From: Neocallimastix lanati (nom. inval.) | Taxonomy: Eukaryota > Neocallimastigomycota > Neocallimastigomycetes > Neocallimastigales > Neocallimastigaceae | Length of the DNA stretch: 55,000 nucleotides | NCBI GenBank assembly: GCA_016946835.1 | Contig: JACVTC010000030.1 | Span: forward strand, 25,001-80,000 | Direction of reading: 5' to 3' | Shown: one piece after another, positions 1 to 9,961 of the stretch | How positions within the stretch are numbered: position 1 is the stretch's first letter | Layout: every line of letters begins with the position of its first letter | Translations under genes and position numbers: made by a program | The notes under the pieces: generated by a model | Seen by the model: the letters and a program-made list of their open reading frames with translations, nothing else | Told to the model about the DNA's origin: nothing | Databases searched by the model: none

Positions 1-917
1 ATTATTAATAATTCTTTACTAAATTGTACTTTCCTATATTCTTCATAACCTAAACCTCATTGTAAATTTAATTTATTTTGATATAAATTAATTTACACTT
101 GTAAATAATGTAAATAAATTTTAATTAATTACTTTATTGTTATATTATTAAATATATGTATATATTAAAATACAATTGTAAATATTAAAATTATACTTTT
201 AAGATACTAAATTATTAAAACTATTAATTAAATATTATTATAAAAATTATTATAAAATTATTAAAATTATTAATTAAATATTATTCTAAAAATTATTATA
301 AATTATTAATATTATAAAATTATTAAAATTATTAAATATTATTATAAAAATTTATTTATTATAACTATTAAATATTATTATAAAATTATTAAGATTATTA
401 ATTAAATTTATTATTAAAAATTATTATTAAAAATTATTACTTATTATAAAAATTATTATTTAAATATTATCAAATTTATTAATTAAATATTATAAAAATT
501 TTATTTTATTTTGAAAATAATTACAAGTATTATTTAAAATAATTAAAGATTATTAAATTTATTATATTAATCTTTAAAAACAATTTATTTAACTTAAAAA
601 TATTAAAGAAAATAGTAAAAACTATTTTCTATATATTTATTTTATAATTATTTTTAATTAAATTATATTTGAATATTATATTATTATATTTATAAAAATT
701 AAAACAAAAATGAATTATTGATATAAAATTAATTCAATAATTCTATAAAATTACTTAAATTATAAACAATTAATTATACTTTAAATTTATAAAAAAATAT
801 AAATATTGTAACAATTTCTTAAAAATTAAATATGTGTACTTTAAATAAAAAATTTTATATTAATAAAAAAAAATAAATAAATAACTTTTAAAAAAAAAAT
901 TATTATTTTTTTTTTTA
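1..917. other. A+T-rich stretch without a recognisable gene
   Basis: Almost pure A/T sequence with many short ATTATTA-type near-repeats. I see no open frame with coding character and no RNA fold. It could be part of a minus-strand LTR whose edge lies near position 940, because the sequence to the right read on the minus strand is G-rich like a polypurine tract, but no second copy is present to test this. Confidence 0.5.
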
Positions 918-966
918 TTTAAAATCAAAGCAGGGTAATACCCGTCCCCCCCTGCTTGATTTTAAA
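918..966. repeat. 17-bp inverted repeat (hairpin)
   Basis: The arm at 918-935 (tttaaaatcaaagcaggg) pairs with 950-966 (ccctgcttgattttaaa), giving 17 bp with a single bulged A. The loop is about 14 nt and C-rich. It is the only G+C-rich patch in the first kilobase and lies about 30 bp left of the first Ty3/gypsy insertion. It may be a structured RNA end, a terminator or the edge of an older element. Confidence 0.6.
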
Positions 967-998
967 TATCTAAGTGTCAACCCCGAGTCTACCAATCT

Positions 999-1786
999 TA
1001 ATACAGAATGAACAAATAATACTAATTGTGCTAGAATAATATAAATTATTCTAACCTTATAGATTATTCTATTCTATATAATTGGAACTTTCCAATATTA
1101 TTCAAATATTACTAAATAGAAATCTTAAGTTAATAAATCACTAATTAACTTATAATTCCTTTTTGAATTATCGATCCGATTCCATTATAATGTATTAAAA
1201 ATCTTTAGCCAAGAATATTGTCCTTGCCCACTTAATATATTAATATTATATTTCTTTTGTATTATGTTATATTGAAAATAATCAAATCTATTTAATTAGT
1301 TATTAAAATTTTCGTTATCAATTTAAATTTATTTTTAATTACTAAATTTAACTAAACCACAATAAAATATTCTGTATAATCTCTTTATTTTTATTTTATA
1401 TATATTAGTATTAAACTATTATTAAATAATTAATAATTCAATAATATATAACTACTATTTATAACAATAATATTATTAACTAAAATAATAATTCAATTTC
1501 AATTTAAATGTTTTATTTATAAAAATAATTAGTAATTAGTTTATTAAAAAAATAGTTAGGCTTTACAAATTTTAATTTGATAAAAAAATATAAATACATG
1601 TAATTTTAGTGAAATAAAATATAATCAATAACTTTCTTTTTATTAAATAAATAATTATATTATTATTTTTTCTTTTATAAATTTAAATAAATAAATATTG
1701 ATTTTAAAACAAATTATTTTTTTTATTGTAATTTTATTATTTGTGTTAATTATTATTATATTCCTAAAATTATATGAACCATACCA
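999..1786 (+). repeat. 5' LTR of family A copy 1
   Basis: The same sequence recurs at 7228-8013, 27605-28391, 33836-34622 and, as a solo copy, at 12867-13657. A TATAAAT box lies near 1590 and is the likely promoter. The left edge is set by the point where the flanks of all five copies diverge, just before TAATACAG. Confidence 0.93.
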
Positions 1787-1794
1787 TGAAAAAT

Positions 1795-1812
1795 TGGTGG
1801 AGATATCGGGGA
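1795..1812 (+). other. Primer binding site (family A copy 1)
   Basis: TGGTGGAGATATCGGGGA lies 8 nt after the LTR. It starts with TGG, the complement of a tRNA 3' CCA end, and would pair with the last 18 nt of a tRNA to prime minus-strand cDNA synthesis. It is identical in copy 2. Element B has a related site beginning TGGTGGAGA. Confidence 0.8.
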
Positions 1813-2294
1813 ATATAATAATAAATTAATACATTAGGGATAAAATTATAATATTAATAAATAATTTTTCTAATAAAACAAATAATTTTTTTAAAAAAAC
1901 AATTTTTATATTTTTAACTAATTATTATTAATTGTTAAAAATATTAATTAATATTAAATTAAACTAATATTCGTGCATAGATTTCCGGGTTAAGTTTATC
2001 CTACATAGTAATTGGGCTAGTAGGCTCTGGACTGCTATTTTTTATATTGAAAATAGTAACCGTGGCACACGCGTGGCATGACACCTTTCAAGAGGTAAGC
2101 TGCACGTCAGACAGTGTGTACTATCAGATTGCACGATTATTATAATTTAATAAGTGATTAATAATAATAAATAATTAATAATTTTATTAGTTAAAAGATT
2201 TATTTTTTTTTTTTTAATTTTTTTTATTTTTACTTTTATAACAATTTATACATTACGAGGTTTAGCATTCTATAGATACAATAAATTTTATTTA
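1813..2294 (+). other. Gag leader with a conserved G+C-richer segment
   Basis: Untranslated leader between primer binding site and gag. Positions 1965-2140 are much richer in G+C than the surroundings and are conserved almost base for base in copy 2 (about 28575-28745). They include a small stem, CTATTTT pairing with AAAATAG near 2034-2055. This fits an RNA packaging or dimerisation signal or a structured 5' UTR. The role is inferred. Confidence 0.6.
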
Positions 2295-3212
2295 ATGAGA
2301 ACATCCAGTACTTCCAGTACTCCAACAGAGAGTACTCCAGAAAGTAAGCTTAGCTTCCGAGAATTAAAGAAAGAATTAAAAGATTTTGAAAAGCTTACTA
2401 AACAAAACCTAGACATCAATTCCTGGGCAAACGAGTTAAAGGCATGGATAAAATACCAACATATCAAGGATCCTGAAACTATTTTTACTGCTTGTATATT
2501 AACGGCTTCTGGAGAACCAAGAGAAATTATCCAAGAACTAGAAGATGGAAATGACCTTATTGAAGATGAAGATTCTGATTTCGATAGCGATAGTGAAGGA
2601 GAAGATGATGAAGAAAGTGAATCTACTAGCACCTACCCAAGCCTTGATGAAATCATAAATCATCTGAAGACTTTCTATGGACTTAAAGAAGATCAAACCA
2701 ATTTGTTACGAGAATTACGTTCCATGAAAATAAAGAAGAACGAGAAAGTTAAAGATTTTAATGTCCGTTATAGATCTTTGTACCATAAATTGGATAAAAA
2801 GAGAAGAAGAAAAATTAGTGTTTTAGATTATGCAGATTCCTTAACCAATAATCCTGACGCATGGAGAAAGGTTATGCTTAAAGACCATATTTCTATTACC
2901 AAAGCGTTCGCTATAGCCGAAAAAGTTGATCGTTTATCTATTAAAAATAGTACTGAATATTATGATAAGACTCATTACAATCTCCTTAACTCTAAAAGTA
3001 ATTTTAATAAGAACATTTCAAATGATTTTAACAAACCAAAAACCCACAAAAATGTATCTATAGAAAATATCACTAACAAGATGAAAGAAATGAAAATTAG
3101 TACTTGCTGGTTTTGTAGCAATGAAGGACATACCAAACGAAACTGTCCTAAATTAAATTCTATATTGGAAAATAACCGCAAGAAGTTTTATGAAAATCAT
3201 TTAAACCACTAA
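2295..3212 (+). CDS. gag: Gag polyprotein, Ty3/gypsy family A copy 1 (305 aa)
   Basis: Structural protein that forms the virus-like particle and binds the genomic RNA. It starts at the first ATG after the leader. Residues about 1-95 and 115-240 are the helical retrotransposon-Gag (capsid) region. Between them is a very acidic insert (about 96-122, runs of D/E/S). A CX2CX4HX4C zinc knuckle (CWFCSNEGHTKRNC, about 272-285) is the nucleocapsid-type RNA-binding motif. The last codons overlap the pol frame and contain a TTTAAAC slippery site, so a fraction of ribosomes should make Gag-Pol. Copy 2 (28903-29820) differs at only a few residues. Confidence 0.93.
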   Translation: MRTSSTSSTPTESTPESKLSFRELKKELKDFEKLTKQNLDINSWANELKAWIKYQHIKDPETIFTACILTASGEPREIIQELEDGNDLIEDEDSDFDSDSEGEDDEESESTSTYPSLDEIINHLKTFYGLKEDQTNLLRELRSMKIKKNEKVKDFNVRYRSLYHKLDKKRRRKISVLDYADSLTNNPDAWRKVMLKDHISITKAFAIAEKVDRLSIKNSTEYYDKTHYNLLNSKSNFNKNISNDFNKPKTHKNVSIENITNKMKEMKISTCWFCSNEGHTKRNCPKLNSILENNRKKFYENHLNH

Positions 3213-3252
3213 AAGGGAGTAGAAGCACTCCCATCGTCAAAAAAATTGCTTC
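3200..3252 (+). promoter_or_regulatory. Programmed -1 ribosomal frameshift signal with predicted H-type pseudoknot (copy 1)
   Basis: The heptamer T TTA AAC (3200-3206) sits in the gag frame exactly as X XXY YYZ requires. After an 8-nt spacer, GGGAGT (3215-3220) pairs with ACTCCC (3227-3232) around the loop AGAAGC. The loop bases GAAGC (3222-3226) can pair with GCTTC (3248-3252) to form stem 2. The zero-frame gag stop is at 3210-3212, inside the spacer. The pol frame is open from 3194 and is in the -1 register. All parts are conserved at 29808-29860. Confidence 0.85.
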
Positions 3253-6200
3253 AGTCTGCCATCGTCCCAAAATAGTTGACTTAAAAGAAGATGATGATTA
3301 TGAAGAAACTGCTGATTTCCAAGAAGGTACTACTACGGATTATTACGAAGATTTTGATGATAAGTCGGATGGTTCCAAAGAATTGAATTACTTAGTAAAC
3401 GTTATAAAGAGAAAGGCAAATCATAAAGATGAAGAGACTAGTGACCAAAGAGAAAAGAGGGTTCACCGTAGTCTAAGAGATGATCCTAAGCCAATAGTTA
3501 CTCCAGGTTTACGAAAACAAAAAGAAAATCAATTAAGGGGAACATCGCGACCAGTCAAAAAGCCAACAACTCAATTACATCCTTCGATTATGGTTCAACC
3601 TAGAATAGAAAAAGAAATGAGAATTGAGAAAGAGCTAAGAGATAAGGAAAGAGCTAGTACTAGTACTTCTGTGGAAAATAATAATAATAATAGTAATGTT
3701 AATGTTATTAATGAAGAAACTTCTCAGGAAGAAAATAATTCTAAACAAACTTTAAATAAATTAATTCAAGAAAAATCATCAGAAAAGTCAACTGAAATTA
3801 TGCCAACTAGAATTCCAAGAAGAATACAAATGCAAACTGATTGTGATAGTTATGACGTGATCAAAGATTTAAACTCCAGTAATTGCAATATTACATTTGG
3901 ACAATTATTGGACGTTGCTCCAAAGATACGGTCTCAAGTATCACAAGGACTTAAATTAGAAAAGAATAATACTAAAATTTCAGGTGCAGTGGATAATATG
4001 TGTGCTACTACAATAATAACGAACAATATAGATCATACATATAAAAGTAAACATCATGAACCACAAGAAGATGATATTGCTATGGTTGATGTAATAGTAG
4101 ATGGAGTTCGTGGTAAGGCTTTAATAGATTCATGTAGCAACTTAAGTATTATCACAAAGCAATTTTTAGATAAATTACCTTATCAGTATGAACCTATAGG
4201 AGTTAGTGCAGGACGAATACGTTTAGCAACGATGAATGATGATTACTCAGAAGATGTGTTAATCAAAGTTCCCGTAAAAATTAATGAACTAGAACTACTT
4301 GTTACGTGTAGAATTATAGACAAGGAGGATCCATTCTATGATATATTAATCAACCTCAAAACTCAAATTGATAACCAGTTATTTATACATCCAATTAGAT
4401 ATAGTCTTAATCGATTTAATGATCAAGGTTTAATTGAAGAAATCGCACCTATTAATAATGAATATGATGACGAAGAAAAATTATTATGTGTAATCAAAGC
4501 ATTGAATCACCAAGAAGCTAAGCAACAATTGAAAACGATTGAAGGATTACCACCCATAAAATATATATATGACACAGTTTTTCAAAGTACAATTAATTCA
4601 AATTATAGAGAAGCTATTACTAAATTACTTGAAGAATATATTGATATAATTGCAACTTCTTCTGAAGAATTAACACCTTCAGATTTATCACCACACAAAA
4701 TTATTCTTAAGGAAGGAGTTAAACCTATTAAACAAAAATTTTATCGACTTAGTAAATTAAAAACAGATATCTTAAAAGAAGAATTAACCAAACTCATATA
4801 TAAACGATTAATTGAACCTTCATGTTCAGAATGGTCATCACCAGTAGTACTTGTGCCTAAAAAGAACGGTAAATGGCGCCTGTGTATTGACTATAGGAAA
4901 GTAAATGAAGCAACTAAGAAGGATTCTTATTCTTTACCAAATATTGAGGAAATTTTTGATAGCTTAGATGGAGCAAAAATCTTCTCAACATTAGATCTTT
5001 ATTCCGGTTATCATCAAATATTAATGGATGATGATAGTGTTGAAATCACTACCTTTACAACTAAGTTCGGAAACTACCAATTCAAGGTAATGCCCTTCGG
5101 TTTAACAGGTGCTCCAGCTACATTCCAAAGAGAAATGAACCGTATACTATTTCCCTTAATAGGAAAATGTGTCTATAACTTTATCGATGATATTTTAATC
5201 TACTCAAGAACTGAAGAAGAACACCTAGAACATCTTAAACAAGTCTTAGAAATATTCAAGGAACATAAGTTAAAAATCAATATCGAAAAGTGTTCTTTCA
5301 TGCAAACTGAAGTAGAAGTACTGGGACATAAAGTATCCTCAGAAGGTTTAAGTCCATTGGAAAACAAAGTTGAAGCTATTAAAGAATGGAAGGCTCCCTC
5401 TAACATTCATGAACTTCGATCATTTTTAGGAGCCATTGGATATTATAGAAATTTTATTAAGGACTTTGCAAAAGTTACTGCTCCTCTCTGCACTCTATTA
5501 AGAAAAGGTATTAAGTTTGAATGGAAAAAGGAACAAGAAGAAAGTTTTAAAATTCTTAAGGAAAGATTAATCAATGCCCCAATATTAAGATTTCCTAGAT
5601 TTGATAGAGAATTTATTATAAGAACAGATGCTTCCTATGATGGAATAGGCGGTGTGCTTTTACAAAAGGATGATGAAACTGGAAAGGAGCATCCGGTTCA
5701 TTATATTAGTAGAAGTTTATCTAAATCGGAAAAGAATTATGGAATTACGGATCTAGAAGGTGCTGCTCTAATTTACTGTATTAATAAATTAAAATCTTAT
5801 ATTATGGGAAATCCTAAGCAAACTATAGTATATACAGATCATAGACCATTAATCGGATTACTTAAAAGTAAGGAACCACAAAATTCTCGTCATACTAGAT
5901 GGTGTTTGACTGTCAGTATGTTAGGAATTGATTTACGATATGAAACTGGAAAGAATAATGTTGTCGCAGATGCTTTATCAAGAATGAAAAATGAAAAAGA
6001 AAAAGTTGTCTTAACAACACAAATTATCAAGGAACAAGATGAAAACCTGCTTTCAAGAACCATTAAGGAATTTATTGAAGAAAAATTTACGACAATTGAT
6101 GGTGTGGACTACTTTGTTGATGGCAATAATTATAGAAAATTAGTTACAGATACAAAAGAAAAACTTCAATTAATTTTTCAAGCACACAGTATAGGAAACG

Positions 6201-7204
6201 AAGGCTATTACAAGACATACCAACGTTTGAAAAAGAGCTACTATTGGAACAATATGGTTAATGACATTAAGCGAATTATAGGTAAATGTGAAAAATGTCA
6301 ATTAAATAAATCTCAACCATACCCTGAACCAACGGAAGATAAACCAACTGAAGTGGAAGGACCATTTACACACTTAGGATTGGACATTATAGGACCTCTA
6401 AGTAAAACCAGAAATAATAATCAATATATAATCGTTGTTGTTGATTATTTTACTAAATGGGTTGAGGCAGAGCCCACTGAAAATGTTACTTCTCAGGATG
6501 TGATAAAATTTTTAATTAATGTATTTGCTCGACACGGTGTACCTCAAATTATCACTACTGATAATGGAACACAATTTACATCAGATATGACAAAAATCTT
6601 CCTTGATTTATATGATGTATATGTTAAATTTATCACTCCATATCATCCTGAAAGCAATGGTTTAGTTGAGAATCGTAATAAAGAAATTGGAAGATTATTA
6701 CGATTACTAGGACAACAACACAAAGAATGGGATGAAATTTTACCATCTGCACTTTGGGCTTTAAGAACTACTAAAAACTCAATCACCAACCATTCAAGTT
6801 TTGAATTAGTTTATGGAAGGGAGGACCAACAACCTTTTGACATTGCTGCCAGACCGACTAAGGGTATAAATAAGTCTTCTGACGAAATTCTACTGGAAAA
6901 ATTTGTATCACACTACCAATGGGTAATGGAGGCCGCATCTAATATCAAAAATGCTTCGAAGTATTGGGCTACTAGGAGAGAAGAAAAGACCAGTATGAAT
7001 CAAGCTAAAAGAATAAAACCAGGTGATTTAGTACTAGTAAGAAACTTTAATCGAACTAAATTAGAACCTTACTTTGTTGGACCTATGAAAGTGGTAAAGA
7101 AACAATTCAATACAGTCACTTTAGCTGATCCTGCTACTAATATACAAATGAATCGTAATGTTCATTTGAAAAATATTGTCAAGTTTAACTCAGCTTCTAC
7201 CTAG
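3206..7204 (+). CDS. pol: Pol polyprotein (protease-RT-RNase H-integrase), family A copy 1, made as a Gag-Pol fusion
   Basis: Expressed by -1 frameshift; the fusion is about 1636 aa. There is no ATG near the start of this frame, and the first TTG (3383) is not needed. Key sites: protease Asp in LIDSCS (4127-4129), with Cys where DSG/DTG is usual; RT catalytic FIDD (5180-5191); RNase H Asp in RTDAS (5627) and TDHRPL (5834-5851); integrase zinc finger with His at 6185 and CEKC near 6285-6300; integrase D,D35E at 6383, 6560 and 6668. A GPY/F-like module (near 7070-7100) ends the protein, with no chromodomain. Oddity: the second zinc-finger His is Asn here (6197-6199, GNEG), while copy 2 has GHEG, so this integrase may be impaired. 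Confidence 0.93.
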   Translation, partial: PLKGSRSTPIVKKIASVCHRPKIVDLKEDDDYEETADFQEGTTTDYYEDFDDKSDGSKELNYLVNVIKRKANHKDEETSDQREKRVHRSLRDDPKPIVTPGLRKQKENQLRGTSRPVKKPTTQLHPSIMVQPRIEKEMRIEKELRDKERASTSTSVENNNNNSNVNVINEETSQEENNSKQTLNKLIQEKSSEKSTEIMPTRIPRRIQMQTDCDSYDVIKDLNSSNCNITFGQLLDVAPKIRSQVSQGLKLEKNNTKISGAVDNMCATTIITNNIDHTYKSKHHEPQEDDIAMVDVIVDGVRGKALIDSCSNLSIITKQFLDKLPYQYEPIGVSAGRIRLATMNDDYSEDVLIKVPVKINELELLVTCRIIDKEDPFYDILINLKTQIDNQLFIHPIRYSLNRFNDQGLIEEIAPINNEYDDEEKLLCVIKALNHQEAKQQLKTIEGLPPIKYIYDTVFQSTINSNYREAITKLLEEYIDIIATSSEELTPSDLSPHKIILKEGVKPIKQKFYRLSKLKTDILKEELTKLIYKRLIEPSCSEWSSPVVLVPKKNGKWRLCIDYRKVNEATKKDSYSLPNIEEIFDSLDGAKIFSTLDLYSGYHQILMDDDSVEITTFTTKFGNYQFKVMPFGLTGAPATFQREMNRILFPLIGKCVYNFIDDILIYSRTEEEHLEHLKQVLEIFKEHKLKINIEKCSFMQTEVEVLGHKVSSEGLSPLENKVEAIKEWKAPSNIHELRSFLGAIGYYRNFIKDFAKVTAPLCTLLRKGIKFEWKKEQEESFKILKERLINAPILRFPRFDREFIIRTDASYDGIGGVLLQKDDETGKEHPVHYISRSLSKSEKNYGITDLEGAALIYCINKLKSYIMGNPKQTIVYTDHRPLIGLLKSKEPQNSRHTRWCLTVSMLGIDLRYETGKNNVVADALSRMKNEKEKVVLTTQIIKEQDENLLSRTIKEFIEEKFTTIDGVDYFVDGNNYRKLVTDTKEKLQLIFQAHSIGNEGYYKTYQRLKKSYYWNNMVNDIKRIIGKCEKCQLNKSQPYPEPTEDKPTEVEGPFTHLGLDIIGPLSKTRNNNQYIIVVVDYFTKWVEAEPTENVTSQDVIKFLINVFARHGVPQIITTDNGTQFTSDMTKIFLDLYDVYVKFITPYHPESNGLVENRNKEIGRLLRLLGQQHKEWDEILPSALWALRTTKNSITNHSSFELVYGREDQQPFDIAARPTKGINKSSDEILLEKFVSHYQWVMEAASNIKNASKYWATRREEKTSMNQAKRIKPGDLVLVRNFNRTKLEPYFVGPMKVVKKQFNTVTLADPATNIQMNRNVHLKNIVKFNSAST

Positions 7205-7215
7205 CTTGAGTCTTA

Positions 7216-7227
7216 GCGGGGACATCT
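7216..7227 (+). other. Polypurine tract (family A copy 1)
   Basis: A G-rich run (gcggggac) directly before the 3' LTR, which serves as plus-strand primer. Copy 2 has gcgggggc and element B gtgggggcg at the same place, so the motif is conserved between families. Confidence 0.75.
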
Positions 7228-8013
7228 TAATACAGAATGAACAAATAATACTAATTGTGCTAGAATAATATAAATTATTCTAACCTTATAGATTATTCTA
7301 TTCTATATAATTGGAACTTTCCAATATTCTTCAAATATTACTAAATAGAAATCTTAAGTTAATAAATCACTAATTAACTTATAATTCCTTTTTGAATTAT
7401 CGATCCGATTCCATTATAATGTATTAAAAATCTTTAGCCAAGAATATTGTCCTTGCCCACTTAATATATTAATATTATATTTCTTTTGTATTATGTTATA
7501 TTGAAAATAATCAAATCTATTTAATTAGTTATTAAAATTTTCGTTATCAATTTAAATTTATTTTAATTACTAAATTTAACTAAACCACAATAAAATATTC
7601 TGTATAATCTCTTTATTTTTATTTTATATATATTAGTATTAAACTATTATTAAATAATTAATAATTCAATAATATATAACTACTATTTATAACAATAATA
7701 TTATTAACTAAAATAATAATTCAATTTCAATTTAAATGTTTTATTTATAAAAATAATTAGTAATTAGTTTATTAAAAAAATAGTTAGGCTTTACAAATTT
7801 TAATTTGATAAAAAATATAAATACATGTAATTTTAGTGAAATAAAATATAATCAATAACTTTCTTTTTATTAAATAAATAATTATATTATTATTTTTCTT
7901 TTATAAATTTAAATAAATAAATATTGATTTTAAAACAAATTATTTTTTTTTATTGTAATTTTATTATTTGTGTTAATTATTATTATATTCCTAAAATTAT
8001 ATGAACCATACCA
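7228..8013 (+). repeat. 3' LTR of family A copy 1
   Basis: 786 bp, nearly identical to 999-1786. It is followed by the target repeat ATCT at 8014-8017. Confidence 0.93.
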
Positions 8014-8017
8014 ATCT

Positions 8018-8694
8018 TGATAAATAACCAAATTATAAATTAAGAAAAATCAATAAAATGGAATAATAACCCTCTTCATTAGTTATTGATAATTATAAAA
8101 TAATATTTTAATAAAAATAAATTAAAAGATTTAAAATTATTAAATAAATATTTTTTAATTTAAAGAACAATGTATTTTATATTAAATTATTCTTTTATTT
8201 TACTTTAACGATTTTAAATTAAATCTCAGTTTAAATTGATATTAATATTAATTAAAAAGAAACTTATTAATAATAACAAAATTGTTTATTTTATCTTAAA
8301 AGTGTTTACTTAAAATAATTATATAGTTTTATTTTAAATAATTTAAACTTAAAAGAAAAATATAAAAACATGTAAATATTTCTTTAAAAATAAAAAAAAT
8401 CAGAATTCAAGAATTAAAAATTTTAAAATTTAAGTTTTAATAAATTATTTTCTTTTATTCTCATTTATTTTAAATACTTTTTATTAAGAATATAAATATT
8501 CAAAATAATAAAAAGTACAATTTTATATTGATAAATAAAGTTTTATTATAAAAAAAAAAAAAAATATTCTTTTCTTATTTTAAACTGTAGTGTTTTAATT
8601 AACATTTTTGTGTTAATAACTACCCTTTTAATTGACAAATTATTATCACTTTTAGAAGTAAATTCTAAATTAAGATAATAATCAACATTTGTCA
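8018..8694. mobile_element. Probable solo LTR of another family (E)
   Basis: A 677-bp A+T-rich block that begins TGATAAATAACC and ends ACATTTGTCA, so it has TG...CA ends. It is flanked on both sides by ATCT (8014-8017 and 8695-8698). It contains no coding region. The left ATCT is also the right target repeat of family A copy 1, so two insertions used one site. No second copy is present in the window, hence moderate confidence. Confidence 0.5.
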
Positions 8695-9045
8695 ATCTAA
8701 AAATTATAATCAAATAATAAATCAATACTTAAGTAAATTTAATAATCCTAATCTAATCCAAAACTAGTCCGAGGCCTAATTTATGCCAAAGAGAGCCGCC
8801 GATCACACCAAGGTAAGAATGGCATTTTTTAGAATCATCACCAGTAATGATTTGGTTTTTAAACAAGAGCCATCCTTATTTTATAATTTGAATTAATAAT
8901 GTCTGCATCTCTTATTTTTTTTAAGGCTTAGAAAATAACTTTATTTATTTTATAATAATAATAAAAATTATATGATTTAAATGAAAAAAAAAAATAATAA
9001 AAAAATAAAAATAATAATAATAATAAAAATAAAAATAAAAAAAAA

Positions 9046-9079
<34 letters not shown>

Positions 9080-9476
9080 AATAAAAATAAAAAAAATAAA
9101 AAAAAATAAAATAAAAAAAATAAAAATAAAAAATAAAAAAAAATGAAAAAAAAAATAAAAAAAAATAAAAAAAAAAATAAAAAATAAAAAAAATAAAAAA
9201 TAAAAAATAAAAAATAAAAAATAAAAAAAAATAAAATAATATAAAATAAAAAATAAATAAAAAAAATAAAAAAATTAAAAAAATTAAAAAAAAAAAAAAT
9301 AAATAAAAAAAATAAAAATAAAAAAAAATGAAGAAATAAAAATAAAAAAAAATAAAAAATAAAATATATGAAATAAAATTATTATATAATATGTACCTCT
9401 TCCACCAAGAAGAAAGTTTTATAGTCGGTACCGCATCTCATAGATATTTTTACACACTTATTATTCAGAAAATTAC

Positions 9477-9940
9477 TTAAAATTTAGATTCAACGGAATA
9501 CCATTTCATCATCAATCTAAAAGATCGACAAATTAATGGTATTACATTTGTTAAGTATGGTAATTTGGAATACCTATCAAATAATAGCTCAAACGAAACT
9601 ACTTATGATAGGTATTGGCCCTTGTTAAGAATTCCCGCTAAGCCCCACAATTTTTTGGAACAGGTGACTCCGATGAACCTTTGAAAAGTAGTTTCATTTA
9701 ATTGTCTCTGTTCCCCACTATCGAAATGTAGCTCATTTAAAACTAAAGTCCCACCAAGAAGGTACAAGTATATATAATGATTGATATAATCTTCAAAATT
9801 AGAAATAGAGTCATACGAAGAAAGAGAATTAAACACTCTAATCTTCCTAAGGAATAAAACATAGAGATCATCAATGAAATTTAAAGAATTCCATCTAAAA
9901 GATGCAAGAGTATCGCATTTAAAAATCCAATGTTCAAAAT
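9477..9940 (-). pseudogene. C-terminal fragment of a LINE (non-LTR) reverse transcriptase
   Basis: The minus-strand frame from 9940 to the stop at 9477 reads as the end of a LINE ORF2. It opens with FEHWIFKCDTL, which resembles the zinc-binding region after fungal and plant LINE reverse transcriptases (zf-RVT type: E, H, C). It continues through LRKIRVFNSLSSYDSISN and ends KWYSVESKF. One in-frame TAA follows NKGQYLS and is shared by the other R copies. The poly(A)-like tail is at the left end of block S2. It is a 5'-truncated, inactive copy. The family assignment rests on motif resemblance only. Confidence 0.55.
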
Positions 9941-9961
9941 GTTTTTTTTTTTTTTTTTTTT

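Larger units (their letters stand above)
999..8013 (+). mobile_element. Full-length Ty3/gypsy LTR retrotransposon, family A copy 1
   Basis: A complete 7.0-kb element. It has 788-bp and 786-bp LTRs (TAATACAG...CATACCA), a primer binding site 8 nt after the 5' LTR, a long leader, gag, pol in the -1 frame, and a G-rich polypurine tract before the 3' LTR. It is flanked by the 4-bp direct repeat ATCT (995-998 and 8014-8017). The domain order protease, RT, RNase H, integrase places it in Ty3/gypsy (Metaviridae). There is no chromodomain. The LTRs differ by about one substitution and a few homopolymer indels, so the insertion is young. Both reading frames are open, but the integrase zinc finger has a His-to-Asn change. 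Confidence 0.95.

Noticed and set aside
2288-2632. Ser-rich minus-strand frame opposite gag (and at 28896-29240)
   Set aside because: It is the antisense of the acidic Gag segment. Gag itself has a zinc knuckle and the expected position.
3383-3385. TTG as the start codon of pol
   Set aside because: The frame is open upstream to 3194, overlaps gag in the -1 register, and a canonical slippery site lies at the overlap. A TTG start is unnecessary and unlikely in a eukaryote.
7000-7204. Chromodomain at the Pol C-terminus
   Set aside because: Only a GPY/F-like module is present. The protein ends shortly after it without chromodomain aromatic residues, so targeting is more likely through another route.
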